60,340 nt of DNA from Rickettsia typhi (GCA_945883665.1 CAMCXV010000001.1:1-60340), one strand, 5' to 3'; positions 7,636 through 17,172 are shown, numbered from the stretch's first letter. Numbers and translations are program-made. The notes: generated by a model not told the origin, from the sequence alone.

Positions 7636-10329
7636 ATGTATAAAAAAAATGAGTGTTTTATGTCCAGAGAAAAGAATCAGCAATATAAAAAATTAATAGA
7701 ATTTAATCATAAGAAATATTGGGTGTTTGATATAAAACAGGCTGCAAAAGATCTTGATTTTGATATTGAAAAATTACCTTTTTCTTTAAGGGTGCTGTTT
7801 GAGAATTCTTTAAGAAACGGTGTAAGTGTTGAAAATCTTTTCGTTTTTAAACAATGGCTAGATACTAAAACATCATCATCAGAAATTGATTTTTACCCTG
7901 CAAGAGTTTTAATGCAAGATTTTACCGGTGTTCCGGCTATAGTAGATCTTGCTTCTATGAGGGATGCAATGAAATTGCTTGGGTCTGATCCTCATAAAAT
8001 CAACCCATTAATTCCAGTGGATTTGGTGATTGATCATTCAGTGCAGGTTGATTCTTACGGATCGGAATCTTCTTTTGCTGAAAATGTAGCAAAAGAAGTG
8101 GATAGAAATTCAGAAAGATATCAATTTTTAAAGTGGGGGCAAAAAAGCTTTGGTAATTTTAGGGTTGTGCCACCTGGAACTGGTATTTGTCATCAGGTGA
8201 ATTTAGAATATTTAGCTCAAACAGTTTGGATGAGTAGCAATAAGGATGGAGATTTGTTATATCCAGATACAGTGGTTGGAACTGATAGTCATACTACTAT
8301 GATCAATGCTTTATCAGTGCTTGGTTGGGGAGTGGGAGGTATTGAAGCTGAAGCAGCGATGCTTGGTCAATCTCTACCAATGATATTACCTGAGGTAATA
8401 GGGGTTAAAATAATAGGTTCTTTGAAAAATAATATCACGGCAACAGATCTTGTTCTAACGGTTACAGAAATATTAAGAAAAAAAGGAGTGGTTGGAAAGT
8501 TTGTTGAGTTTTTTGGTTCTGGTCTTGATAATTTATCTTTAGCGGATAGAGCTACAATATCTAATATGGCACCAGAATATGGTGCAACTTGTGGCTTTTT
8601 TCCTATAGATGATGAAACAATTCGTTATTTAGAATTTAGCGGTAGAGATCATCATAGGGTTAAGATAGTAAAGGAGTATGCTAAAGATCAATCTTTTTGG
8701 AGAAATTCTAATGAACCAATTTACACCGAAACTCTTGAATTAGATTTGTCGAAACTTGAACCTTCTCTTGCTGGCCCTAGAAGACCTCAGGACAGGGTGG
8801 CTTTAACTAAAATGAAGAGTAATTTTAAAGAAAATCTAGCTTCGCTTGCTGGGGATGGGGCTTCAATTGATAATAAATTTAATGTTAATTTAACAAATTA
8901 TCAACTAGGGCATGGTGATATCGTAATTGCTGCTATTACAAGCTGTACAAATACTTCTAATCCTTCCGTCATGATTGCTGCTGGTTTAGTTGCAGAAAAG
9001 GCTTTTAAATTAGGGTTAAAATCAAAACCTTGGGTTAAGACATCTCTTGCTCCTGGTTCTCAGGTAGTTACTGAATATTTACAAAAAAGTGGATTAGATA
9101 AATATTTAGATACTATGGGGTTTAATCTTGTTGGTTATGGATGTACTACTTGTATAGGTAATTCTGGACCATTAAGATTAGAAATTGAGAAAACAATTGC
9201 AGATCATAAGCTTACAGTAGCATCTGTTTTATCAGGAAATAGAAATTTTGAGGGTAGGGTTCATCCGCTTGTTCGTGCTAATTACCTTGCTTCCCCTCCG
9301 CTTGTTGTGGCTTATGCTATTGCAGGAACGGTAAATATTGATCTCGATAAAGATTCTCTTGGTAGCGATAAAAATGGTAATCCAGTATATTTAAAAGATA
9401 TCTGGCCAAGTAATTCGGAGATTAAATCTTGTATTTCTTCTTCTATAACGACAGATATGTTTAAGAATAAATATAGAGATGTATTTACTGGTGATGAGAA
9501 TTGGCAAAATATTCTTGTAAAAGAAAGTGACACTTACAGTTGGAGTGCAAGTAGCACTTATATTAAGAATCCACCTTATTTTGAAAATATTGACAAACCA
9601 GCGAAAGCATTGAGTGACATTAAAAATGCTAAAATACTTGCTTTGTTTGGTGATTCGATTACTACCGATCATATTTCTCCTGCTGGTTCAATAAGTAAAA
9701 CTAGCCCTGCAGCTAAATTTCTTATGGATAAAGGTATTTCTCCTGGTGGCTTTAATTCTTATGGAGCGCGAAGAGGTAATCATGAAATTATGATGAGGGG
9801 AACTTTTGCTAATAATCGTATTAAGAATCATTTATGCAAAGGCGTAGAGGGGGGAGTGACTATTAACCATCTCAATGGCCAGCAAATGAGTATTTATGAT
9901 GCGGCTATGGAATATAAAAATAAATCAATAGATTTGGTAATTTTTGCTGGTAAAGAATATGGAACTGGTTCATCTAGAGATTGGGCGGCAAAGGGTACTA
10001 GTTTGCTTGGTGTTAAAGCTGTAATAGCAGAAAGTTTTGAAAGAATTCATCGATCAAACTTGGTGGGTATGGGAGTTTTGCCAATTTCCTTTAAAGACGG
10101 AAAAAGATGGATTGATTTAAATTTGAATGGTGATGAAGAAATTAGTATCATAGGTATGGAAAATGATATTAAGCCTTACCAATCATTGCAATGTTTAATA
10201 AAACATAATAATGTCAAGGATGAGATTTTAGATGTCGTTTTGCAAGTTTATACTGATAATGAAATTGAGTGTATAAAGAATGGTAGTATTCTTGGTGCGG
10301 TATTAAAAAACCTAGCAAATGTTAATTAA
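7636..10329 (+). CDS. acnA: Aconitate hydratase A
   Basis: An aconitase of about 890 residues (897 from the first ATG, 889 from the ATG at 7660, which begins MSREKNQQYKK). It isomerises citrate to isocitrate in the TCA cycle. The 4Fe-4S cluster Cys residues are in SCTNTSNPSVM (about 436) and GYGCTTCIGNSGP (about 500-512). The C-terminal swivel domain has GTGSSRDWAAKG. The fold order and length are those of the AcnA/IRP type and not AcnB. No strong ribosome-binding site separates the two starts. It is divergent from ccmA; the small membrane protein gene at 10354 follows 24 bases later. Confidence 0.97.
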   Translation: MYKKNECFMSREKNQQYKKLIEFNHKKYWVFDIKQAAKDLDFDIEKLPFSLRVLFENSLRNGVSVENLFVFKQWLDTKTSSSEIDFYPARVLMQDFTGVPAIVDLASMRDAMKLLGSDPHKINPLIPVDLVIDHSVQVDSYGSESSFAENVAKEVDRNSERYQFLKWGQKSFGNFRVVPPGTGICHQVNLEYLAQTVWMSSNKDGDLLYPDTVVGTDSHTTMINALSVLGWGVGGIEAEAAMLGQSLPMILPEVIGVKIIGSLKNNITATDLVLTVTEILRKKGVVGKFVEFFGSGLDNLSLADRATISNMAPEYGATCGFFPIDDETIRYLEFSGRDHHRVKIVKEYAKDQSFWRNSNEPIYTETLELDLSKLEPSLAGPRRPQDRVALTKMKSNFKENLASLAGDGASIDNKFNVNLTNYQLGHGDIVIAAITSCTNTSNPSVMIAAGLVAEKAFKLGLKSKPWVKTSLAPGSQVVTEYLQKSGLDKYLDTMGFNLVGYGCTTCIGNSGPLRLEIEKTIADHKLTVASVLSGNRNFEGRVHPLVRANYLASPPLVVAYAIAGTVNIDLDKDSLGSDKNGNPVYLKDIWPSNSEIKSCISSSITTDMFKNKYRDVFTGDENWQNILVKESDTYSWSASSTYIKNPPYFENIDKPAKALSDIKNAKILALFGDSITTDHISPAGSISKTSPAAKFLMDKGISPGGFNSYGARRGNHEIMMRGTFANNRIKNHLCKGVEGGVTINHLNGQQMSIYDAAMEYKNKSIDLVIFAGKEYGTGSSRDWAAKGTSLLGVKAVIAESFERIHRSNLVGMGVLPISFKDGKRWIDLNLNGDEEISIIGMENDIKPYQSLQCLIKHNNVKDEILDVVLQVYTDNEIECIKNGSILGAVLKNLANVN

Positions 10330-10353
10330 TTATATGAAAATATAAATATATAG

Positions 10354-10710
10354 ATGAGCGAAGAGATTAAAAAATATTTACAACCAGGGAAAAATAATAT
10401 AGTTTTTGTCTATCTTCTTTTTTTAGGCGGTTTAATATTTCCGATTTTATATTTTTTAGGTGGTATGTTTGCTTACGTTAACAAATCAAACAATGATAAA
10501 GTTTTGCAGACTCATTACTTATTTGCGTTTAACACTTTTTTTATTTGTGTAGTAAATTTTATATTATCACTAATGATAAATTTTGTTTTCATATTTCCAT
10601 TATTGCATGTAATACTATTATCATTATTTATTATCAGAGGTATTTTCGCTCTGCAGCTATTATTTTATAATTTACCTCATTCAAATCCTTTGACTTTCTG
10701 GATTAAATGA
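10354..10710 (+). CDS. Small membrane protein, DUF4870/Tic20-like
   Basis: A 118-residue protein with three or four hydrophobic segments (about 17-40, 50-75, 78-105). The layout, with a short charged N-terminus, FLGGLIFPILYFLGG and a later HYLFAFNTFF, resembles small DUF4870/Tic20-like proteins of unknown function. It lies between acnA and fliF, 39 bases before fliF, and may be transcribed with either. I cannot give a function. Confidence 0.6.
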   Translation: MSEEIKKYLQPGKNNIVFVYLLFLGGLIFPILYFLGGMFAYVNKSNNDKVLQTHYLFAFNTFFICVVNFILSLMINFVFIFPLLHVILLSLFIIRGIFALQLLFYNLPHSNPLTFWIK

Positions 10711-10749
10711 GTATTAATTATGTTTAATTTTTGATATTATTATTTTCAG

Positions 10750-12363
10750 ATGTTTCAAAACGTATTTCAATTTTTAAAAGATATGAGCCCACAAAAGCTG
10801 ATTGCTAGCGGTTTAGCAGTTTTTGCTTTTTTTATGATATTCGGTGTGTATATAGCAAAAATAGGGTCTAGCGAATTTGCTGTGTTATATTCAGACCTTG
10901 AAATGCAGGATAGTGCTAAAATAGTTCAAGAACTTGAACGACGCAACTTGCCTTATCAAGCTGTTAATGACGGTTCTGTGATTAAAGTTAAAAAATCAGA
11001 AGTTGTTAATATTAGGCTTGCTCTAGCTCAGGAAGGTTTGCCAAATTCCGGTTCTGTTGTTGGTTACGAAATTTTTGACAAAGAAGATAGTATTGGGGCA
11101 ACAAATTTTTCACAAAATATAAAACTAATAAGAGCTCTTGAAGGTGAGCTTAGTAGAACCATATCAGCTTTTGAACAAGTGGAAAAAGCTCGTGTTCATT
11201 TAGTAATGCCACAAAGGGAGATTTTTTCCAAAGAAAAAATGGAGCCAAGAGCTTCTGTAGTCTTGAAATTCAAGGGATTAAAAAGATTGGGAAAGGCGGA
11301 AATAGATGCGATAAGCCATCTTGTTGTCACTTCTGTGCCTGGTCTTGAAATGAAAGGGGTGACGATTGTTGATACAAAAGGTGTTGCGCTTAAAATTGGC
11401 TCTTCTGACGAATCTTTAGATTTTGGCGGAGGAAAAAATGAGGAAATGCGTATTGCTACTGAGGAGAGATTAAAACAGACAATTGAAAATTTGCTTGAAA
11501 GTACATTGGGAGTAGGAAAAGTAAGGGCTCGTGTTGCTCTTGATATGAACTTTGACAGAGTTGTAACTAATTCAGAGTTATATGATCCTGATAGCTCTGT
11601 TGTTAGGTCTGTTCATTCTGTTGACGAAAAAGAACAAACACCGGTTGCTAATACGGATGAGTCAGATGTTTCGGTTGCTAACAATATTCCTGGTGGATCA
11701 AGTGGTGAGGATTTTAAATCAAAATTTGCGCTTGTTGAAAAAAGTGATCAATTAACTAATTATGAAGTTTCAAAAACAGTAAAAAACCATATTTCTGAAT
11801 CTGGATTAATAAAAAAAATGTCTATTGCTATTTTAGTTGATGGTCAATATACAGAAAATTTTGATACGAAAGAAATAGAGTATTCTCCAAGATCAAAAGA
11901 GGATTTAGATAAAATTGCTAATTTAGTGAAAGTTGCTGTTGGTTTTGATGAAGACAGGAATGACAAATTAGAAGTAATTAATATGAAGTTTTCTTCCGAG
12001 ATGGATTCTGAAGATAATAATAATGGATGGTTAAAAGAAAATATAGCGAGTATATTCCAGACCTTAGTATTTGCTATTGTTGTTTTGCTTGTTTTAATAA
12101 CAGTGATAAGACCTATCGCTCTTAAAGCATTTGAGATTAGAAAAATTAACGAAAATAAAAACCTAGAAACTGAAGATAATGGTGGTAATTTAAATTTATC
12201 AATTGATGAAAAAGAATTACTTGATTCCGATATGGATACATCTGAAAGATCTATTGATTCTAAAGCATCTTTTGACATGCTTAATAAAGTTAAGAAAGTG
12301 GTTGATTCTAGCCCGCAAGATTTAGTAAATGTACTAAGAAAATGGCTTAATGAGGGGAGTTAA
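10750..12363 (+). CDS. fliF: Flagellar MS-ring protein FliF
   Basis: A 537-residue FliF, near the family's usual 530-560. It has an N-terminal membrane segment (about 17-35) and a secretin-like ring-building region. This begins with FAVLYSDLEMQDSAKIVQELE and contains SRTISAFEQVEKARVHLVMP (given here to 20 residues). A long periplasmic loop and a second membrane segment (about 438-458) follow. The cytoplasmic tail ends in the FliG-binding helix DLVNVLRKWLNEGS. FliF is the inner-membrane ring on which the flagellar motor and export gate assemble. It is the first gene of a tightly packed fliF-fliG-fliH-fliN block and overlaps fliG by one base (TAATG). Confidence 0.96.
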   Translation: MFQNVFQFLKDMSPQKLIASGLAVFAFFMIFGVYIAKIGSSEFAVLYSDLEMQDSAKIVQELERRNLPYQAVNDGSVIKVKKSEVVNIRLALAQEGLPNSGSVVGYEIFDKEDSIGATNFSQNIKLIRALEGELSRTISAFEQVEKARVHLVMPQREIFSKEKMEPRASVVLKFKGLKRLGKAEIDAISHLVVTSVPGLEMKGVTIVDTKGVALKIGSSDESLDFGGGKNEEMRIATEERLKQTIENLLESTLGVGKVRARVALDMNFDRVVTNSELYDPDSSVVRSVHSVDEKEQTPVANTDESDVSVANNIPGGSSGEDFKSKFALVEKSDQLTNYEVSKTVKNHISESGLIKKMSIAILVDGQYTENFDTKEIEYSPRSKEDLDKIANLVKVAVGFDEDRNDKLEVINMKFSSEMDSEDNNNGWLKENIASIFQTLVFAIVVLLVLITVIRPIALKAFEIRKINENKNLETEDNGGNLNLSIDEKELLDSDMDTSERSIDSKASFDMLNKVKKVVDSSPQDLVNVLRKWLNEGS

Positions 12364-13382
12364 TGAGTGTTTTAGTTAAAGATATTGCCAGATTAAATGG
12401 AGCCCAAAAAGTAGCTATAGTGTTACTTTCTCTTTCAGATGAAGATGCTACAAAGATTTTTTCTTTGATGAGTGAAGATGAGATAGCAGAAGTATCTCAT
12501 GCTATGTCTTATTTAGGTTCTGTAAGTCCTGAGGTTGTTCATTCTGTAATTTATCAGCTTAATAATGATATTACAGGAGATTCGATGTTTTTGGGTAATT
12601 TACATAATACTGAAAGATTACTTGAAAAGGTACTAGATAAGGAACGTGTTAGTGCTTTAATGGATGAAATAAAAGGTCCTCAAGGTAGAAATACATGGGA
12701 AAAATTAGCAAATGTAAATGAAGAGCTATTAGCTTTATATTTTAGAAATGAGCACCCTCAAACTGCTGCTTTAGTATTATCAAAAATTTCTCCTGATCAT
12801 GCTGCTAAAGTTTTAAGTAATTTACCTGATAGTTTTGCATTTGAGATTATTTCTAGAATATTAAGTCTTAGTAATGTAAAGAAAGAAGTGCTTGAGAGGG
12901 TTGAAAAAATCTTACGTGTTGAGTTTATTAGTAGCGTAGGTAAAACGCAAAAAAATAATAGTTTTGAAATGTTGGCTGAAATATTTAATAATCTTGACAG
13001 AAGTAATGAAACTAAATTTATGAATATGTTGGAAAATAACATTCCGGATGCTGCTGCTAAAATTAAGGAAATGATGTTTACATTTGAAGATTTAGTGAAA
13101 ATTGATTCTAAAGGTATACAAAGATTACTGCGTGATGTTGAAAAATCTCGTTTAACTCTTGCTTTAAAAGGCGCTTCGGAAGATTTGAAGAAAATATTAT
13201 TTGCAAGTATGTCTCAAAGGGCAGCTAAAATTATAGAAGAAGATCTAATGTCTCTTGGTTCTGTAAGAGTTAGGGATGTAGATTCTGCAAGAGCTGATGT
13301 CGTTATGGCAGCTAAAGCATTGATTGATAATGGCGAAATAGATGTATCGTTGAATTCTGATGAAGAAGAGTTAGTAACATAA
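12363..13382 (+). CDS. fliG: Flagellar motor switch protein FliG
   Basis: A 339-residue FliG, the usual length. The N-terminal FliF-binding domain begins GAQKVAIVLLSLSDEDATKI. The middle domain has the EHPQTAALVLS motif (about 127-137). The C-terminal domain carries the torque helix, with charged residues in GIQRLLRDVEKSRLTLALKG. It couples stator rotation to the MS-ring. The start overlaps the fliF stop by one base and fliH follows at once, so the genes are co-translated. Confidence 0.96.
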   Translation: MSVLVKDIARLNGAQKVAIVLLSLSDEDATKIFSLMSEDEIAEVSHAMSYLGSVSPEVVHSVIYQLNNDITGDSMFLGNLHNTERLLEKVLDKERVSALMDEIKGPQGRNTWEKLANVNEELLALYFRNEHPQTAALVLSKISPDHAAKVLSNLPDSFAFEIISRILSLSNVKKEVLERVEKILRVEFISSVGKTQKNNSFEMLAEIFNNLDRSNETKFMNMLENNIPDAAAKIKEMMFTFEDLVKIDSKGIQRLLRDVEKSRLTLALKGASEDLKKILFASMSQRAAKIIEEDLMSLGSVRVRDVDSARADVVMAAKALIDNGEIDVSLNSDEEELVT

Positions 13383-13383
13383 T

Positions 13384-14178
13384 TTGGTTAATATTGTGAA
13401 ATATAAAAAATTTATTTTAGCGGAATTTTCCAGGTCTGATGTTGTTAATTCTAATGTTTATGATAAAAGCAATCATGTGGATGATTTTATAAATGATGTA
13501 GTTTCTAAACATCTAAATTCTATTGTAGAAGAGCCTGAAACTTCTTTGTCAAACCCTGATAAAGACAGTAAGATTATAGAATTATCTAACAAAGTAATTG
13601 ACGAATCATTAGAAAGGTGTAACATACCCTATGATAGTACAGTAGATAATTATTTGGTTAATGTTGAAGTAATAAAACAAGAAGAATATGATAGAGGTGT
13701 TGCTGACACAGTTTTAAAGTATCAGCCTTTGCTTGAAGATGCTTCTGAAAAAAGAAGTTTTGCAAGTTTGTTAGAGGAAAAATTATCCTTAATTGTTCCA
13801 GAACAAAATGTTAATGCACAGATTGCTAAAGTTTCGGCTGAATCAATATCTTCTATTGCAAAGAAATTACATTTGGCTTTACCAGCAAATTTTGAAGAAA
13901 TTGTTATTGATGGCTTGATTTCTAAGCTTAGAAAATTTTATAAAGAAGGCGAAATTATTATTACGATACACCCTGATAGGTATGATTTTTGCCAAGAAAT
14001 TTTGCAATCCAATTCAATTCCAGATAAATTTAAAGATAATTTTCATGTAATAAAAGATAGTAAAATTGGTTTAGATGATTGTAGTTTAGAGTGGCAAAAT
14101 ACAAGACTTGAATATAATAAAGAACAATTATCACAAGAAGTTGAAAAAATAATTGAGCAGTTGAAGACTGTTAATTAA
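13384..14178 (+). CDS. fliH: Flagellar export regulator FliH
   Basis: A protein of about 260 residues between fliG and fliN, the position of fliH in alphaproteobacteria. The C-terminal half resembles the FliH/YscL family (AKKLHLALPANFEEIVIDGL, then ITIHPDRYDF and a conserved IGLDDCSLEW). FliH binds the export ATPase FliI and docks it at the C-ring through FliN. The acidic N-terminal half is poorly conserved. The start is unusual: there is no ATG, and the candidates are TTG at 13384 and GTG at 13396, one base and 13 bases after the fliG stop. Both imply coupling to fliG. Confidence 0.82.
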   Translation: MVNIVKYKKFILAEFSRSDVVNSNVYDKSNHVDDFINDVVSKHLNSIVEEPETSLSNPDKDSKIIELSNKVIDESLERCNIPYDSTVDNYLVNVEVIKQEEYDRGVADTVLKYQPLLEDASEKRSFASLLEEKLSLIVPEQNVNAQIAKVSAESISSIAKKLHLALPANFEEIVIDGLISKLRKFYKEGEIIITIHPDRYDFCQEILQSNSIPDKFKDNFHVIKDSKIGLDDCSLEWQNTRLEYNKEQLSQEVEKIIEQLKTVN

Positions 14179-14193
14179 TAATTTTAGGTAAAA

Positions 14194-14478
14194 ATGGTGG
14201 AAAAAGAAGAAGATAATAACAGAGTGGAACTAACATTAGAAGCTCTTTATGACGTTCCTGTACAAGTATCAGTTGTTCTTGGTAGTACTAGTATGTTATT
14301 GAGTAACATTTTAAAACTTGGTAAAGGTGCAGTTATAGAACTTGAACGTGCAGTTGGTGAACCTATAGATATTTATGTAAATAACAAAATTGTTGCTAAA
14401 GGAGAAATAGTTATTGTAGATGATAAGATAGGGGTAACATTAACTGAAGTTGTAGCTCAAGAAAGGGATTATAAATAG
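14194..14478 (+). CDS. fliN: Flagellar motor switch protein FliN
   Basis: A 94-residue SpoA-domain protein. The domain has VPVQVSVVLGSTSM (about 15-28), then ILKLGKGAVIELER and VNNKIVAKGEIVIVDDKIGV, the FliN consensus. FliN forms the bottom of the C-ring and is the docking site for FliH. It closes flagellar cluster 1, 15 bases after fliH. fliM, which often sits beside it, is not in this window. Confidence 0.95.
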   Translation: MVEKEEDNNRVELTLEALYDVPVQVSVVLGSTSMLLSNILKLGKGAVIELERAVGEPIDIYVNNKIVAKGEIVIVDDKIGVTLTEVVAQERDYK

Positions 14479-14643
14479 TTACTGTATAATCGCTAAATAA
14501 CAGTTGATAATAAATTGTTGTTAAAAAATAAGTTAATGAATGCTACATTATAGTATAAAAAAATTTTCAATTTCTTTTAGTTATTAGATTAAATCTGTTA
14601 AGATCATTTTTAATTAAACTTAAAAATTACTGTAGTTATTAAC
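14479..14643. other. AT-rich spacer after fliN
   Basis: The spacer holds no ORF and no RNA gene that I recognise. Together with the dead gene that follows it forms a gene-free kilobase between fliN and the hydrolase. No clear terminator with a T-run is visible. Confidence 0.5.
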
Positions 14644-15256
14644 ATGGCTTATTTGCCATTTATTGAAGATCAGAAATTAGAAGAAACAGTCGGTAATGTT
14701 CTTGTGAAAGGGTAACTAGCCCTAAAAAATGTCAAAACTAAATTCAGCCGTAATGTTATAGACCCTTTTTCTATATTATTTGAAATGGGTAGTTTTAAAA
14801 TCAGCTGATCAGTGGACTGCCAACTAAGAAATTTGTCAATCTAAAAAATCATTATCTAATGCAAGGGGTCTTTTTCATCAAAATATACTTGGATCGATAA
14901 AGGGCTAACAACTTCTACCAACTGGTGGAATAGTTGATATTGTTAACTATAATACTTTAAAAGGATCGGGTAAATCTAGCCTATATTCTAAGATAGAAGA
15001 CTTGGTTATGTTTAAAGGTCATGTATACAAAGGTTATATAAATTTATTATATAAAAATAATCCCTAAAAAATGTAATCGATATAATATTGAATTTATATA
15101 CCGCCAGATGCTATTACAGCTTGACTGCCCTGCTAATCCATTAATTAGACAGATTGATGGATATAGTTTCATGCTCTAGCAACTGGGATTGATAATGCAC
15201 TAAAACAACTTTTTGAATCCATACCTCAAGTGATTAAAAAGCTAAAACCACATTAG
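14644..15256 (+). pseudogene. Decayed Eco47II-family type II restriction endonuclease
   Basis: Translation from ATG 14644 gives an endonuclease-like protein broken by several stops and at least three frameshifts. Recognisable blocks, in order, are MAYLPFIEDQKLEE, FSRNVIDPFSILFEMGSF, FHQNILGSIKG, GGIVDIVN, LYSKIEDLVMFKGHVYKGY, CPANPLIRQIDGYSF and HALATGIDNALKQLFESIP. These match, in order and spacing, what I know of Eco47II/Sau96I-like enzymes (GGNCC-type specificity in characterised members). The first stop is at codon 24. No intact DNA methyltransferase partner is in the window. The gene was probably acquired by transfer and then inactivated. Confidence 0.8.
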
Positions 15257-15339
15257 TATTGGTTATATTATATACATTAGTAGCTATTAATGTATAGCTT
15301 AACTTCTGCAGATGAATGTTGGGGTTAGAGAGAAAAATA

Positions 15340-15480
15340 ATGAAAATAGAATTTATTAATTTCTAAACAAAAATTGGATATATTAAAGGAAAAAAATTTA
15401 TAGATACATTGGAATCTAAAAAATCAATAAACTATAGAAGAGAATGACAAATAGGTTGCCAAAATATCTAAGGATATGAT
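15340..15480 (+). pseudogene. Possible trace of a DNA methyltransferase gene start
   Basis: Downstream of the dead restriction gene, the frame from ATG 15340 reads MKIEFINF, a stop, then TKIGYIKG. This is spaced like the FIDLFAGIGGxRxG motif I that opens C5-cytosine methyltransferases. A methyltransferase would be the expected partner of the restriction gene. The match is very short and interrupted, so this is a suggestion only. Nothing else is visible in the 236 bases up to 15492. Confidence 0.2.
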
Positions 15481-15492
15481 TATCTTATCGCA

Positions 15493-16218
15493 TTATTCAA
15501 GAAATAATTTTCTATTCGCTGGTTTAGTAGTGATATTTTGAGATTTTTTATCAATGCTTTTTTGATCATAATTAGGATGATGATCAAAAGTGTTTTTCAG
15601 ATAATCATCAATCTCTTCATTTAATTTATGGATTTTTTCTCTGAAAAAATGATCTGCACCATTAATCATACGATAATCTATTTTTATATGTTTTTGCTTT
15701 GATAATTTTTGTGCTAATTCATGCACAGATTCTTCCGAAACAACGCTGTCTAGATCACCTTGCATGATTAATCCAGGTGTTGGACAAGGTGACAAAAATG
15801 AAAAATCATATTTATTAACAGGAGGAGAAATTGTCAAAAAATGGGTGATTTCCGGTCTTCTCATTATTAATTGCATAGCAATCCAAGCCCCGAAAGAAAA
15901 ACCAGCTATCAGATTAACATTAGCAAGAGGATTATTTAATTGTAACCAATCAAGAGCTGTTGCAGCATCAGTCATTTCCCCGACGCCGTCGTCAAACTTA
16001 CCGATAGATTTACCAACACCACGAAAATTGATTCTAAGTACTGTAAAGCCATTATCAACTAATGTTTTGTATACGTTATAAACAACTTTATTATTCATGG
16101 TGCCGCCGTATAGCGGATGTGGATGAAGAACAAGTGCTATTGGTGCTTTAGGGTTGTTTGATTCAGTATATCTACCCTCTATACGTCCCGCTGGACCGTT
16201 GAAAAAAACCTCAGGCAT
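15493..16218 (-). CDS. Alpha/beta hydrolase, COG2945-like
   Basis: A 241-residue alpha/beta hydrolase. It shows the oxyanion region LHPHPLYGGTMNNKVV (about 31-46), the nucleophile elbow GFSFGA (about 105-110, Ser107) and GDLDS with the acidic residue (about 153-157). The catalytic His is in NGADHFF (about 185-191). The HPHPxxGGxMxxKVV pattern is typical of a widespread group of small serine hydrolases with unknown substrate. The C-terminal tail (about 215-241) is polar and low in complexity. It stands alone on the minus strand, divergent from cpoB. No substrate can be assigned. Confidence 0.85.
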   Translation of the reverse strand: MPEVFFNGPAGRIEGRYTESNNPKAPIALVLHPHPLYGGTMNNKVVYNVYKTLVDNGFTVLRINFRGVGKSIGKFDDGVGEMTDAATALDWLQLNNPLANVNLIAGFSFGAWIAMQLIMRRPEITHFLTISPPVNKYDFSFLSPCPTPGLIMQGDLDSVVSEESVHELAQKLSKQKHIKIDYRMINGADHFFREKIHKLNEEIDDYLKNTFDHHPNYDQKSIDKKSQNITTKPANRKLFLE

Positions 16219-16469
16219 CTTACTAATTATATATTATTTTTTATTTGTAGATCGTAGTCTATTACTATTTTCAATAAAAGACAATAGACTTATTAAAATA
16301 CTTATAGCTTTTTTCAAAAAAATAATACCTATCTCGAATTAAGAATCTTGATGTTTAAAAGTTATTAAATAGTAATTAATACTAGACTAGATTAGAATTT
16401 TGTTTATTATATATAATTAAAATAATATTAAAAATGTGTGATTATATTTTGTGCATATTAAGTAAAAAA

Positions 16470-17153
16470 ATGATCTTAAGAAATTTTTCAGCTCTATTAG
16501 CAATTATTTTTATAAATTGGCTTAGCTATGCTTTAGCTAGTGATCCAAATTATATGGCAATTATTCAACAACAATCCGAAGAAATAAAATTACTAAAAAC
16601 TCGTATTGATAAACTTGAGCAAACAGTCAATATCACGCAATCAAATATTTTGGCATCTGAAGTTACCGAAGATCAGAAAGGAAAATTATCTTTTGAGCAA
16701 GAAACTAACTTAAAACAACAAACAGAAGATAAAAAATTATTTTTTCAAGAAAATGGTTTAGATCAAGTTAAATCTGAATATGATACAGCCCTCTCATATT
16801 TAAAAGATGGTAAATTTGATGAAGCAGAACAAAAATTTGCCGTCTTTATTCAAAATCACCCAAAGCATAAACTTAAGGAAAATGCTATGTTTTGGTATGC
16901 AGAAAGTTTTTATCTCCGTAATAATTTTAATCAATCAGCAATTAACTATTTAAAAGCCTATAAAGAATATCCTAAGGGTTCTAAGGCCTCTGATGCTTTG
17001 CTGAAATTATCTCTTTCTTTGGGTAATCTAAACAAATCTAAAGAAGCTTGTAGTGTTTTAGATAAATTAGATGCAGAATTCCCAAAAAGATCAGCTAATT
17101 CTTTAAAAAGATCTAATGAAGCAAAAATTAAATTTAAATGTACAAATAAGTAA
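16470..17153 (+). CDS. cpoB: CpoB/YbgF-like periplasmic TPR protein
   Basis: About 227 residues from ATG 16470. A signal peptide (MILRNFSALLAIIFINWLSY, cleaved near ALASD) is followed by a coiled coil (IIQQQSEEIKLLKTRIDKLE). After a linker come tetratricopeptide repeats starting YDTALSYLKDGKFDEAEQKF and ending with the LDKLDAEFP repeat. This is the architecture of CpoB (YbgF), which coordinates peptidoglycan synthesis with outer-membrane constriction in the Tol-Pal system. The frame is open to ATG 16434, but that start would put 12 extra residues before the signal peptide. tol/pal genes are not in the window, so the name rests on architecture. Confidence 0.8.
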   Translation: MILRNFSALLAIIFINWLSYALASDPNYMAIIQQQSEEIKLLKTRIDKLEQTVNITQSNILASEVTEDQKGKLSFEQETNLKQQTEDKKLFFQENGLDQVKSEYDTALSYLKDGKFDEAEQKFAVFIQNHPKHKLKENAMFWYAESFYLRNNFNQSAINYLKAYKEYPKGSKASDALLKLSLSLGNLNKSKEACSVLDKLDAEFPKRSANSLKRSNEAKIKFKCTNK

Positions 17154-17172
17154 TAATAATTAATTAAAAATA

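Noticed and set aside
11844-12278. A 144-codon open frame on the minus strand inside fliF
   Set aside because: It has a Ser-rich composition typical of antisense frames in this AT-rich DNA and lies wholly within a recognised gene.
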